DNA of 64,000 bases from Tissierellia bacterium (lineage in GTDB: Bacteria; Bacillota; Clostridia; Tissierellales; Peptoniphilaceae): the NCBI GenBank assembly GCA_030538075.1, contig JAUNUQ010000002.1, forward strand, positions 62,001 to 126,000, written 5' to 3'. Every line of letters starts with the position of its first letter. Position 1 is the stretch's first letter. The position numbers and the translations under genes are program-made. Shown here piece by piece: positions 7,141 through 15,291 of this stretch. The notes beneath the pieces were generated by a model. It saw nothing but the letters and a program-made list of their open reading frames with translations, was not told the DNA's origin and did not search any database.

Positions 7141-8416
7141 ATGGATAGTATTTTTCTATTTTTGATCTTTTTTATTCTGATCTTTATGGCTGTGCCCATC
7201 GGTTATGCCATTGGAATAGCAACATTTGCTGCCATGCTATTGTTCTCCAATATTCCCTTAGCTATGATAGCACAGAACGCCGTCACAGGCGTCGACTCTT
7301 TCCCGCTGATGGCCATTCCCTTCTTTATACTCGCGGGGGGGTTAATGAGCGTCGGGGGGGGTTGCAAAGCGGATCGTAGATGTAGCAAACCTGGGCTTTG
7401 GCCGCTTTACAGGGGGACTTGGAGCCGTAACAACTCTGGCTTCCATGTTCTTTGCAGCGATCTCCGGATCTGCGATGGCCACAGTATCTTCCATAGGTGG
7501 ATTTATGATTCCGGGTATGGAAGAACATGGCTATGATAAATCCTACTCAGCAGCCTTAGCTGCGGCAGCAGGTACTATTGGTGTCATCATACCACCCAGT
7601 ATTCCTTTCGTACTATATGGTGTTGTCGTCGGTACTTCTATTGGAGATCTATTCAAAGCTGGCTTTTTGCCCGGTATCTTGATGGGTGTGGCTCTGATGA
7701 TCGCCAACTACATCCTGTCCAAAAAATATGGATATAAAGGGGTACATGTTAAAAGACCCGCTAAAGAGACTATCATGATTTTATTGGATTCGATTCCAGC
7801 TCTATTAACTCCTGGAATTATCCTAGGTGGAATTTATTTGGGGATCTTCACCCCAACGGAAGCTGCTGTCGTGGCCTGCGTATATGCAACGGTAGTCAGC
7901 GTGTTTTTCTACAAGGAGATCACCTTTGCAGGTCTTTATCAAGCTCTAAAAGAGTCGATGATCACCAATGGTCTGACCATCTTCATGGTAGGCTTCTCAT
8001 CCGTATTCGCCGCTTATTTGGCAATGGCACAGATTCCGACTAAAATTGCCTCTGCAATCCTGGGCGTGACGGACAATCAAATCATCTTGCTGCTCATCAT
8101 CAACCTGTTCCTATTAGTCGTAGGTTGTTTCATCGACAATATCCCTGCGACGATTATCTTGGCACCGATCTTACTGCCCATCGTACAGGGAGCGGGAATG
8201 TCAGTGACAACCTTTGGTATTGTACTTACTATGAACTTGGCAATTGGTTTCGTGACGCCACCCTACGGAATAAACCTATTTGTAGCCTGTTCCGTGGCGA
8301 AGGTGAAGATGGAACCGATGGTAAAGCACTTGAAATGGTTTATTTTAGCTCTTCTAATCGTCTTAGCCATCACGACCTATGTGCCTTGGCTGACGATGTT
8401 CCCATTGGGGAAATAA
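7141..8416 (+). pseudogene. TRAP large permease (DctM family), frameshifted in a G8 tract
   Basis: The first part (7141 to about 7363) matches the start of the intact paralogue at 8834. After LAGGLMSVGG the frame fails at a run of eight G (7354-7361) and terminates at 7534-7536. The rest continues in the +1 frame to 8416. With seven G the reading becomes VGGVAKRIVDV, as in the paralogue, and the protein is 424 residues, equal to it. So there is one extra G. It may be a true inactivating mutation, a phase-variable tract (a G7 run lies 17 bases upstream), correction by transcriptional slippage, or a sequencing error. Everything else is intact, so decay, if real, is recent. Confidence 0.85.
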
Positions 8417-8429
8417 GCTCACCACAGTG

Positions 8430-8534
8430 AAAGGACGCATAATAGGCTCGGGGAAATACACTCCAACAAGATAACGAGAACCCAATTCCCCGCGTATGAA
8501 CCTCTACTCATCAAGCCTGAACTGCGTCCTTTTC
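8430..8534 (+). other. Nested inverted repeats between the two dctM genes (structured RNA or long terminator)
   Basis: An outer perfect 10-base stem (AAAGGACGCA at 8430-8439 with TGCGTCCTTT at 8523-8532) encloses a second perfect 7-base stem (CGGGGAA at 8459-8465 with TTCCCCG at 8486-8492). The outer stem ends in CCTTTTCTCTTT, so it may act as a terminator for the first dctM or as a structured leader for the second. I do not recognise it as a known riboswitch. Confidence 0.5.
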
Positions 8535-8540
8535 TCTTTG

Positions 8541-8833
8541 TTACCTATGGAAAGGAGTGGATGGACAGCGACAATCGGTCAAAGTGAGCAGGTTTGGAGC
8601 ATGAGATGCTCCATATCACGTAACTGATTCATAAAGGGTCAAAATTGGTTGGACAAAGATCGTATGAAGTAATGCTTTTCAATAAGTAGTATCCGTTCAT
8701 TTGGTTTAGGAGCCTTCCTTTTGCGTCTCTAATGGTGCGTAATGACTTTGCAAGCTGTTATTAGTCTGCATCGAGCGCACTGACATGCAAATCTGAAGAA
8801 ATTCAGTAGAACATTCAATTATCGGAGGGACCC
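8541..8833 (+). other. Non-coding gap before the second dctM
   Basis: No credible gene is seen. The gap holds two small perfect hairpins: GGAGCAT-GAG-ATGCTCC near 8596 and CTGAA-GAAA-TTCAG at 8793-8806. It also has an ATG with a good ribosome site near 8559 that gives only eight codons. No clear sigma-A promoter was found. It may be the scar of the duplication that made the second dctM. Confidence 0.4.
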
Positions 8834-10108
8834 GTGGACAGTATAATACTGTTTTTAATGTTTTTCTTGTTGATTTTTATGGCTGTGCCCATCGGCTATG
8901 CCATTGGGATATCCACTTTTTTAGCCATGGTATTCTTCTCGAATATACCATTGGCGATGATTGCACAAAATGCCGTCACAGGAGTTGATTCTTTTCCATT
9001 GATGGCGATCCCCTTCTTCATATTAGCGGGAGGGTTGATGAGTGTCGGAGGCGTTGCCAAGCGCATCGTAGATGTCTCCAATCTGCTATTTGGACGCTTT
9101 ACGGGAGGTCTCGGCGCGGTTACGACCATGGCATCTATGTTTTTTGCGGCCATATCCGGTTCAGCGATGGCGACGGTGTCATCGATTGGCGGCTTTATGA
9201 TCCCGGGAATGGAGGAAAAAGGGTACGACAAGGCATACTCCGCTGCCCTAGCAGCTGCAGCAGGTACGATCGGTGTCATCATCCCACCGAGTATTCCCTT
9301 TGTGCTCTATGGCGTCGTCGTTGGCGCCTCGATTTCGGATTTGTTTAAGGCTGGTTTTTTACCTGGAATACTGATGGGAATCGCATTGATGATTGCCAAT
9401 TATTTTCGATCTAAGAAATTCGGATATAAGGGTGAACCAGTCAGATACTCGACAAAAGAGTTCTTAATGATCATACTGGATGCAATTCCGGCGCTACTGA
9501 CACCGGCAATCATCCTAGGTGGGATCTATTTGGGTATCTTTACTCCGACAGAGGCAGCCGTTGTTGCCTGTGTCTATGCATCGCTGGTAAGTGTTTTCTA
9601 CTACAGGGAAATCACTTGGACTGGGATGTACAATGCTTTGAAAGAGTCGATGATCACAAATGGGCTGACGATCTTTATGGTTGGGTTCTCCACTGTCTTT
9701 GCCTCCTATTTGGCAATGGCACAGATTCCCACTAAAATCGCAGCTGGGATCCTGAGCATCACAGATAATAAGATACTGCTCTTACTGATCATCAACTTAT
9801 TTTTGTTAGTCGTTGGATCATTTATAGACAATATTCCCGCGACGATTATCCTAGCGCCGATCTTGCTGCCCATTGTGACACAGCTGGGCATGTCGGTGAC
9901 CACTTTTGGAATTGTTCTGACGATGAATTTAGCGATTGGATTTGTAACACCGCCATATGGGATCAATCTCTTCGTCGCCTGTTCTGTGGCCAAGGTCAAG
10001 ATGGAGCCGATGGTAAAACATCTCATATGGTTTATACTCGCATTGCTCATCGTACTCGCCATCACGACTTATGTGCCATGGCTTACGATGTTCCCGTTAG
10101 GCGGATAG
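8834..10108 (+). CDS. TRAP transporter large permease (DctM family), intact second copy
   Basis: A 424-residue membrane protein with about 12 hydrophobic segments, the transport subunit of a TRAP system. It starts at GTG with CGGAGGG upstream. It is very similar to the frameshifted copy at 7141 throughout, including AAAAGTIGVIIPPSIPFVLY and NLAIGFVTPPYGINLF, but the DNA differs at many third positions, so the duplication is not recent. It has no dctP or dctQ of its own and could supply the large subunit for those upstream. It ends 9 bases before the LarA-like gene. Confidence 0.92.
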   Translation: MDSIILFLMFFLLIFMAVPIGYAIGISTFLAMVFFSNIPLAMIAQNAVTGVDSFPLMAIPFFILAGGLMSVGGVAKRIVDVSNLLFGRFTGGLGAVTTMASMFFAAISGSAMATVSSIGGFMIPGMEEKGYDKAYSAALAAAAGTIGVIIPPSIPFVLYGVVVGASISDLFKAGFLPGILMGIALMIANYFRSKKFGYKGEPVRYSTKEFLMIILDAIPALLTPAIILGGIYLGIFTPTEAAVVACVYASLVSVFYYREITWTGMYNALKESMITNGLTIFMVGFSTVFASYLAMAQIPTKIAAGILSITDNKILLLLIINLFLLVVGSFIDNIPATIILAPILLPIVTQLGMSVTTFGIVLTMNLAIGFVTPPYGINLFVACSVAKVKMEPMVKHLIWFILALLIVLAITTYVPWLTMFPLGG

Positions 10109-10117
10109 GAGGATATC

Positions 10118-11365
10118 ATGCCAATTTTATTACCAGAAGATTATGCATTTCCCTTACCTAAGATGCACCGCGTAAGGCAGAGCTTTAAAGTTAGTCCCCA
10201 AATTCAGATTCACGATACGATCGAAGCTGAATTTCAAAAAGAGAAAATTCGTAAATCTATTCGACCCGGGGCCCGCGTAGCGGTTGCTGTGGGCAGTAGA
10301 GGAATTCATGGAATAGCAGATATAGTAAAAGATACCGTTGATCAGCTCAAATCCCTCGGTGCTGATCCCTTCATCGTCTCCGCCATGGGCAGCCATGGCG
10401 GTGGGCGAGAAGAAGGACAACGAGAGGTCCTCGCGAGCTATGGTATCACAGAAGAGGCCATGGGCGTCGAGGTCATAACAAAGGTCGACGTAGTGACCTT
10501 AGGCAGTACAACAAAGGGTTTTACAGTCTATTTTGACAAGACGGCCTATGAAGCGGATGCTGTAATTCCTATCAATCGCATCAAGGTTCATACGGATTTC
10601 GTCGCCAAAATTCAAAGTGGTCTATGTAAGATGCTGGTCATCGGACTGGGGAATCATATCGGTTGCTCTGCCATCCACGAAGAGGAATTCGAACACTTTG
10701 GAGAAATAATCCTTGAATCTGCGCAGATTATCATGGATAATGTATATATACCATTTGGTATAGGAATCATAGAGAACTCCAGAGATAAGACCTGTCATCT
10801 GGAAGCGATTCCAAGTGAGAATCTCATCGAAAGAGAAGTCGAGCTGGTCCAATATGCCATCGAAAACATGCCGAAGCTGATGATCAGAGACATCGACGTG
10901 TTGATCATTCAAGAGATCGGTAAGGATATTTCCGGCAATGGATTTGACCCCAATATCGTCGGGAAGAGTTTGATTTTAAAAGAATATATTTTGCCCGTTC
11001 CCAAAGTTGACAAGATGATTCTCAATGATCTGTCGGAGAAAACCCATGGGAATGCAGTTGGAATCGGAATCTTCGATGTGACGACGAGAAAAGTATTCGA
11101 TCAACTCGATTTAGAATCCATGTATGCCAATGATATCGCAATTAAATGTCTGGATGACTGTAAAATCCCCTTAGTGGCCGCTGATGAGACAGAAGCGCTC
11201 TTGGTTGCCATCAAATGCCTACGAAATGTCGAAAAGGATCAATTGAAGATCGTTAAGATCCAAAACACATTGGATCTAGAGCATATTTATGTCTCGGATG
11301 CCCTATTAGATGAGATTAGAGCCAATCCAATGCAGGAATTGGTAGGTGATCATACCACAGAATAA
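10118..11365 (+). CDS. LarA-like / DUF2088 protein (lactate-racemase fold)
   Basis: A 415-residue protein of the LarA superfamily. Lactate racemase itself uses a nickel pincer cofactor, and relatives racemise or epimerise other 2-hydroxy acids. Visible family features are the N-terminal VAVAVGSRGI strand, AMGSHGGGREEGQ with a conserved His, and INRIKVHTDF with Lys and His. Nothing shows that this protein binds the nickel pincer, and no larBCE genes are in the window. Its place between a TRAP permease, AcnX dehydratases and a 2-hydroxyacid dehydrogenase suggests it isomerises a hydroxy acid in the same pathway. That is inference. Confidence 0.75.
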   Translation: MPILLPEDYAFPLPKMHRVRQSFKVSPQIQIHDTIEAEFQKEKIRKSIRPGARVAVAVGSRGIHGIADIVKDTVDQLKSLGADPFIVSAMGSHGGGREEGQREVLASYGITEEAMGVEVITKVDVVTLGSTTKGFTVYFDKTAYEADAVIPINRIKVHTDFVAKIQSGLCKMLVIGLGNHIGCSAIHEEEFEHFGEIILESAQIIMDNVYIPFGIGIIENSRDKTCHLEAIPSENLIEREVELVQYAIENMPKLMIRDIDVLIIQEIGKDISGNGFDPNIVGKSLILKEYILPVPKVDKMILNDLSEKTHGNAVGIGIFDVTTRKVFDQLDLESMYANDIAIKCLDDCKIPLVAADETEALLVAIKCLRNVEKDQLKIVKIQNTLDLEHIYVSDALLDEIRANPMQELVGDHTTE

Positions 11366-11384
11366 TGAGAAAATGAGGTGAACC

Positions 11385-12071
11385 ATGGACAACAGGCAAT
11401 TTAGTCGCGCCAACTCCCGAAAGAGCTTAGCCAGTATTGCCTACGAATCCATACGTGAAATGATCCTGGACGGTCAGATTCAAGAGGGGGACATCCTCCC
11501 AGAGACCGCACTGGCCAAAAGGCTGAAAATGAGTCGTACGCCGATACGTGAAGCGATTCGAAAGCTGGAAAACGAGGGAATCTTAGTATCCATCGACGGA
11601 GTGGGTACCTTTTTAACGAGCATTAGCCTTAAAGACATTATTGATATGTATGAGGTGCGTACAGCACTAGAGGTAATAGCGCTAAAGACATCCATAAACA
11701 ATATGGACCGAAATGAACTCATTCGTATTCAAAACGGGATTCAAGAGGTGTTCCACCTATTATTAGGTGGGGTCGATGAGAGAAATTGTACGGATCAGCT
11801 GAATCAACTAGACACTGAACTGCATAATCTCATCGTACATGACTCAGACAATGACTATGTAAAGAGAGTCATGGAAGAGATCAATTTCAAGATCATGCGA
11901 AACAGAAAAGCTGCCTATGAGACATATACCATGGCTTCAGAAAGCGCGATGCAGCATTTAACTTTAATCGATCGATTCTTGGTCAAGGATTATGCCGCTG
12001 CAAGCGGATTGTTACGCGACCATATCCTATGGTCCCAAGGAATTTTAGAGAATTTCATCCTCAGGAGGTAA
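11385..12071 (+). CDS. GntR-family regulator, FadR subfamily
   Basis: A 228-residue regulator: N-terminal winged helix (about residues 12-75, with MSRTPIREAIRKLENEGIL as recognition helix and wing) and a C-terminal all-helical FCD ligand domain with acidic and His residues that often bind metal and a carboxylate ligand. The ATG follows AATGAGGTG. It lies inside the catabolic operon, so it probably senses the pathway acid and controls the promoter at 2135-2163. No operator was proven. Confidence 0.88.
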   Translation: MDNRQFSRANSRKSLASIAYESIREMILDGQIQEGDILPETALAKRLKMSRTPIREAIRKLENEGILVSIDGVGTFLTSISLKDIIDMYEVRTALEVIALKTSINNMDRNELIRIQNGIQEVFHLLLGGVDERNCTDQLNQLDTELHNLIVHDSDNDYVKRVMEEINFKIMRNRKAAYETYTMASESAMQHLTLIDRFLVKDYAAASGLLRDHILWSQGILENFILRR

Positions 12072-12072
12072 A

Positions 12073-13008
12073 ATGCAGATCAATTTCTTAGATGGTGAAT
12101 ACTTTGAGGATTTGGATTTATCAGTATTGAAGTCCTTTGGGGCTCTGCGATTGTTTCATACAAGTGATCCGATCCCACTATCGGAGAGAGTCGAGGGAGC
12201 GGATATCCTGATCTCTAACGGTTGGCCGATCACCCGCGAGCTACTAGAGCTTTCAAAGGCCAAATATATTTGTTTGAGCTACACCGGTTATGATGGGATC
12301 GATCTCGATCTCTGTAAATCATATGGAATCCAGATATCCAATATACCAGGATATGCTACAGAATCAGTGGCGCAGATGACGATGCTCCATATCCTCAATC
12401 TATCGAATCGCTTCTATGACTACCTCGCTGATACGCGAAGAGGCGATTGGAAAGCCTCAGAGAACTTCACCATTTGGAAGCCCAACACCCATCAGCTAAA
12501 GGGAAAAACCCTAGGCATCTTGGGGTATGGCGATATTGGAAGAAGAGTAGGCGAGCTAGCGAGCTGTTGGGGAATGCAGGTCTTACCCTATAGTCTTCGT
12601 CGGGATTCTGACTTTGAAGGATTTTTAAGTAGTTGTGATATGATCTCCATCCATCTTCCCCTGACGCCAGAAACCCAAAAGCTATTCGCTACAAGAGAAA
12701 TGCAAATGATGAAGGATTCCGCCTTCCTCATCTGTACCTCCAGAGGTGGCATCATCGACGAAGACGCTCTATTAGAAGCATTGGACAAAGGGTGGATCGC
12801 CGGTGCCGGTCTGGACGTCCTCGCAGTGGAACCACCTGTGGGAAGCCCCCTGTTGGCGCATCCCAACTGCTACATCACTCCCCATGCGGGCTGGGCATTG
12901 CAAGAGGCCAGGCAGCAGGCAATCACCTGTGTCAGTGATAATATCAGAGCCTATATCGATGGAAATCCGATCAATTTGATTGGAGAGTGGGGTTGTCAAT
13001 ATGTATGA
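12073..13008 (+). CDS. D-isomer-specific 2-hydroxyacid dehydrogenase
   Basis: A 311-residue NAD(P)-dependent dehydrogenase that interconverts a D-2-hydroxy acid and a 2-keto acid. The Rossmann motif GILGYGDIGRRVG is near residue 155, the catalytic Arg region is CTSRGGIIDEDALLEAL, and the catalytic His lies in TPHAGWALQEAR. This last stretch is most like glycerate dehydrogenase/hydroxypyruvate reductase. It begins one base after the regulator stop, with AGGAGG before the ATG, and overlaps the next gene by 8 bases. It could feed the keto product of the AcnX pathway into reduction. Confidence 0.88.
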   Translation: MQINFLDGEYFEDLDLSVLKSFGALRLFHTSDPIPLSERVEGADILISNGWPITRELLELSKAKYICLSYTGYDGIDLDLCKSYGIQISNIPGYATESVAQMTMLHILNLSNRFYDYLADTRRGDWKASENFTIWKPNTHQLKGKTLGILGYGDIGRRVGELASCWGMQVLPYSLRRDSDFEGFLSSCDMISIHLPLTPETQKLFATREMQMMKDSAFLICTSRGGIIDEDALLEALDKGWIAGAGLDVLAVEPPVGSPLLAHPNCYITPHAGWALQEARQQAITCVSDNIRAYIDGNPINLIGEWGCQYV

Positions 13009-13780
13009 TGACGAAAAACTCCGGTGGCTGATTCAGTACATGGCTGAGGAGATGAATTTCTCGAAAATTTCCCTTCCTACTTCGCAGGATCAGTTGTGGA
13101 GCTTGTATCGAGGACTTGCGAATCGCAGGCCACCGGATCCAGTGACCCAGGAGTTCCTAGAGATTCAGGATCAGCTCCTCTCAGAGATCAGGGAGAATCG
13201 CGGCGTCGTGGGCCTAATGGATGCGCAGAGGATAGGACCCAATTTATTTCTGTGGCAAGGGGACATCACTCGGCTTCAAGTGGACGGAATTGTCAATGCC
13301 GCAAATGGTCGAATGCTGGGCTGTTTTGTGCCTGGACATCACTGTATTGACAATGCGATTCACACCTATGCTGGAGTCCAGCTCAGGCTCGAATGCAATC
13401 GGCTGATGCTGGCAAAAGGTCATTTCGAGGAGACGGGGAGGGCGATACTGACGAGTGCATACAATCTCCCTGCGAAATATATTCTACATACTGTCGGGCC
13501 CATCGCCTCAGATGGACGGGTATCAGAAGAGCAGGAGATGCTTTTGGCCAGCTCCTATCGGGCCTGCCTGCAAATCGCTGTAGATCATGGACTTGAGTCC
13601 CTCGCTTTTTGCTCTATTTCGACTGGTGTGTTTGGATTTCCCAAGCCCCAAGCGGCTGACATCGCCTTAAAGACAATAATGGGTTTTCAGCTGGATACGG
13701 GTAGTGAGATGGACATCCTCATCGATGTGTTTTCCGATGAGGACTATAGAATATACAAAGAGGCGATCCAAGCTCTATAG
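13001..13780 (+). CDS. Zinc-type macrodomain protein (protein-ADP-ribose hydrolase-like)
   Basis: A 259-residue protein with an N-terminal helical region (1-75) and a macrodomain. The domain shows QGDITRLQVDGIVNAAN (ADP-ribose binding), GCFVPGHHCIDNAIH and SISTGVFGFPKP. The Cys/His-rich GCFVPGHHC segment is typical of the zinc-containing macrodomains of Staphylococcus and Streptococcus, which remove ADP-ribose from proteins. There the partner genes concern lipoylation; here the gene closes a TRAP/AcnX operon and overlaps the dehydrogenase by 8 bases, so it is translationally coupled to metabolism. I chose the ATG at 13001 over an upstream TTG. Its role in this operon is unknown. Confidence 0.88.
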   Translation: MYDDEKLRWLIQYMAEEMNFSKISLPTSQDQLWSLYRGLANRRPPDPVTQEFLEIQDQLLSEIRENRGVVGLMDAQRIGPNLFLWQGDITRLQVDGIVNAANGRMLGCFVPGHHCIDNAIHTYAGVQLRLECNRLMLAKGHFEETGRAILTSAYNLPAKYILHTVGPIASDGRVSEEQEMLLASSYRACLQIAVDHGLESLAFCSISTGVFGFPKPQAADIALKTIMGFQLDTGSEMDILIDVFSDEDYRIYKEAIQAL

Positions 13781-13795
13781 CGGGGATCGCCTTTC
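13761..13795 (+). terminator. Terminator at the end of the AcnX/TRAP operon
   Basis: AGGCGATCC (inside the last codons of the macrodomain gene) pairs with GGATCGCCT and is followed by a T-rich stretch. It also lies at the 3' end of the convergent racemase gene. Confidence 0.7.
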
Positions 13796-13799
13796 TTCA

Positions 13800-14588
13800 T
13801 TAAATTTGAATGGATATCTCTTTCAGGGTGATGGGACCATCGATGGTCACCGTAAAGATCTCGTCCTGCTTTACGGCCTTCGCTTGGATCGATCCTCCAG
13901 GCTGTAAAACGGAGCTACTCCAGTGATCCTCAGGGGAACCCTCTGCTTGATGCATGGCCAGGGCGATGGTGCCCGAACCACAGCTGCCTTCATAGTAGGA
14001 GGTGTTTGTAGCAAGGACCCGCACATAGGGAGTCATCATACCCGTCAGAGCATCTAGGTACATGACACCAACTGCCGGAGGGTTATGATCTTCCTTGGCT
14101 TTTGCGATCAAGAGCTCATTTAGATCCTCATCGGGACCTTGGTCAAAGGCCAGAAAATGGGTAATTCCGTCCATCAAAACAGCTGGAAAGGGGACGCCAT
14201 CGATAAAGGTGTATTTGATATGCAGTGAGGAATGGATGGTCACGGCGCCAGTCATCTCTTTGGGATCGACTTCGCAGATCAGGACCTCATCCATCCCGGA
14301 GATTTCAACGGGGATAGAGCCCTTTGGCAGTCCCTTTTTCACAGCGGTATACAATGCAAAACTTCGGGTCGCATTGGCACAGAATTCGAGCCCTGCCATT
14401 TCTAACCGGGAGATGGCACCTTGACCTAAAATGGGCTCTCTGACAAAGCCCACCTGTTCGATTTTCTCTTCTGCCATCTCGAATAAAGCACTGGAGATCT
14501 CCTGGTATCTGTTTCGATCAGTGACTCCTTCGACGATGGCGGTGATATTTCCGGCTGGATTGGCTATGGTGACGGTGATATTCATCAA
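13800..14588 (-). CDS. DapF-fold amino-acid racemase, histidine-racemase-like
   Basis: A 262-residue cofactor-free racemase of the diaminopimelate epimerase superfamily. The two catalytic cysteines are visible: Cys70 in GLEFCANATRSFALY and Cys203 in EGSCGSGTIA. The first motif lacks the Gly-Asn-Gly of true DapF and resembles the histidine racemases (CntK type, Cys near 72 and 204). Proline/hydroxyproline racemases share the fold but are longer. The neighbouring histidine operon (divergent across the GNAT gene) fits a histidine substrate, but this is inference. Its start overlaps the GNAT stop by 4 bases, so the two form an operon. Confidence 0.7.
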   Translation of the reverse strand: MMNITVTIANPAGNITAIVEGVTDRNRYQEISSALFEMAEEKIEQVGFVREPILGQGAISRLEMAGLEFCANATRSFALYTAVKKGLPKGSIPVEISGMDEVLICEVDPKEMTGAVTIHSSLHIKYTFIDGVPFPAVLMDGITHFLAFDQGPDEDLNELLIAKAKEDHNPPAVGVMYLDALTGMMTPYVRVLATNTSYYEGSCGSGTIALAMHQAEGSPEDHWSSSVLQPGGSIQAKAVKQDEIFTVTIDGPITLKEISIQI

Positions 14589-15028
14589 TTTCCTCCGATC
14601 AGTTTTTCCATTTCGACATGGGGTACGCGGCGGTATTCATAGATTTCGCCAACGGACTTATAACCCAATTTCTCGTAGAAGCCTAAGGCGCTGACCCTCG
14701 CCCGTAGGACGAGCCTATGAAATCCCATTTCGAATGCCAGTTCTTCTGCCTTGTCCATCAATTTTTTACCCAGCCCAATTCCCCTAGCTCTTGGGATTGT
14801 AATGACGCTCCGGATGCGAGCTGTTTGTGGATTTTCGGTCTGTAGAAATGTCATTCCGACCATCTCAGCTCCATCGAATGCGGCGAATAGGATATCTTTC
14901 GCATCTGCGCTATTGTCGTCGTCATATATGCTCAGTCCCCAAGGTTTTCGGAAGATCTCATCCCGGATGCGGAGGGACTCTTCGTATTCTGCTGAACCAT
15001 AATTGATTTGTCGAATTTCGAATTCCAT
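14585..15028 (-). CDS. GNAT-family N-acetyltransferase
   Basis: A 147-residue acetyltransferase of the GNAT fold. The acetyl-CoA loop is recognisable as ITIPRARGIGLGKKLMDKAEE (R/Q-x-x-G-x-G/A pattern), followed by VSALGFYEKLGYKSVGE. The substrate is not predictable. It is the first gene of a two-gene minus-strand unit with the DapF-fold racemase and has a well-formed promoter of its own. Confidence 0.85.
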   Translation of the reverse strand: MEFEIRQINYGSAEYEESLRIRDEIFRKPWGLSIYDDDNSADAKDILFAAFDGAEMVGMTFLQTENPQTARIRSVITIPRARGIGLGKKLMDKAEELAFEMGFHRLVLRARVSALGFYEKLGYKSVGEIYEYRRVPHVEMEKLIGGN

Positions 15029-15055
15029 TGATAGCCTCCTATCTCTTCTGATTAT

Positions 15056-15084
15056 ATTATACTCATAAGGAGATGGACAGGCAA
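15056..15084 (-). promoter_or_regulatory. Sigma-A promoter of the GNAT/racemase unit
   Basis: On the minus strand TTGCCT (15084-15079) and TATAAT (15061-15056) are separated by 17 bases, about 28 bases upstream of the GNAT start. It is divergent from the histidine promoter, and the two -35 elements are about 60 bases apart. Confidence 0.7.
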
Positions 15085-15142
15085 ACGGAGGAATAGTTTT
15101 GCATGCTAATGAGATAGCATGAAAAACAAAATAGAAAAATGG

Positions 15143-15171
15143 TTGACAATTATTTAGAACCCCATTATACT
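15143..15171 (+). promoter_or_regulatory. Sigma-A promoter of the histidine operon
   Basis: TTGACA and TATACT are spaced by 17 bases. The expected start near 15178 is about 20 bases before the leader peptide start. Confidence 0.88.
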
Positions 15172-15198
15172 ACAAGTAGTATATGAAAGAGGATTTCC

Positions 15199-15291
15199 AT
15201 GACCCGATTAATGCAATATTCATACGTCAATTTAATCATCGGAACTGAAGTCCATAGCCATCACGATCATCACAGTCTGGGGATGCGTTGA
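15199..15291 (+). CDS. Histidine operon leader peptide
   Basis: A 30-codon reading frame (ATG 15199, TGA 15289-15291) with an AGAGGA ribosome site. Codons 19-25 read HSHHDHH, five histidines in seven codons. It lies between a strong promoter and a terminator just before hisZ-hisG. This is the classical design of histidine attenuation: ribosomes stall at the His codons when charged His-tRNA is scarce. Confidence 0.88.
   Translation: MTRLMQYSYVNLIIGTEVHSHHDHHSLGMR

Noticed and set aside
7351-7370. Programmed -1 frameshift in dctM
   Set aside because: Restoring the downstream frame needs a +1 shift (or loss of one G), so the usual -1 slippery mechanism does not fit.
8559-8585. Short gene with a good ribosome site between the dctM genes
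   Set aside because: It has only eight codons and no regulatory arrangement around it; most likely chance.
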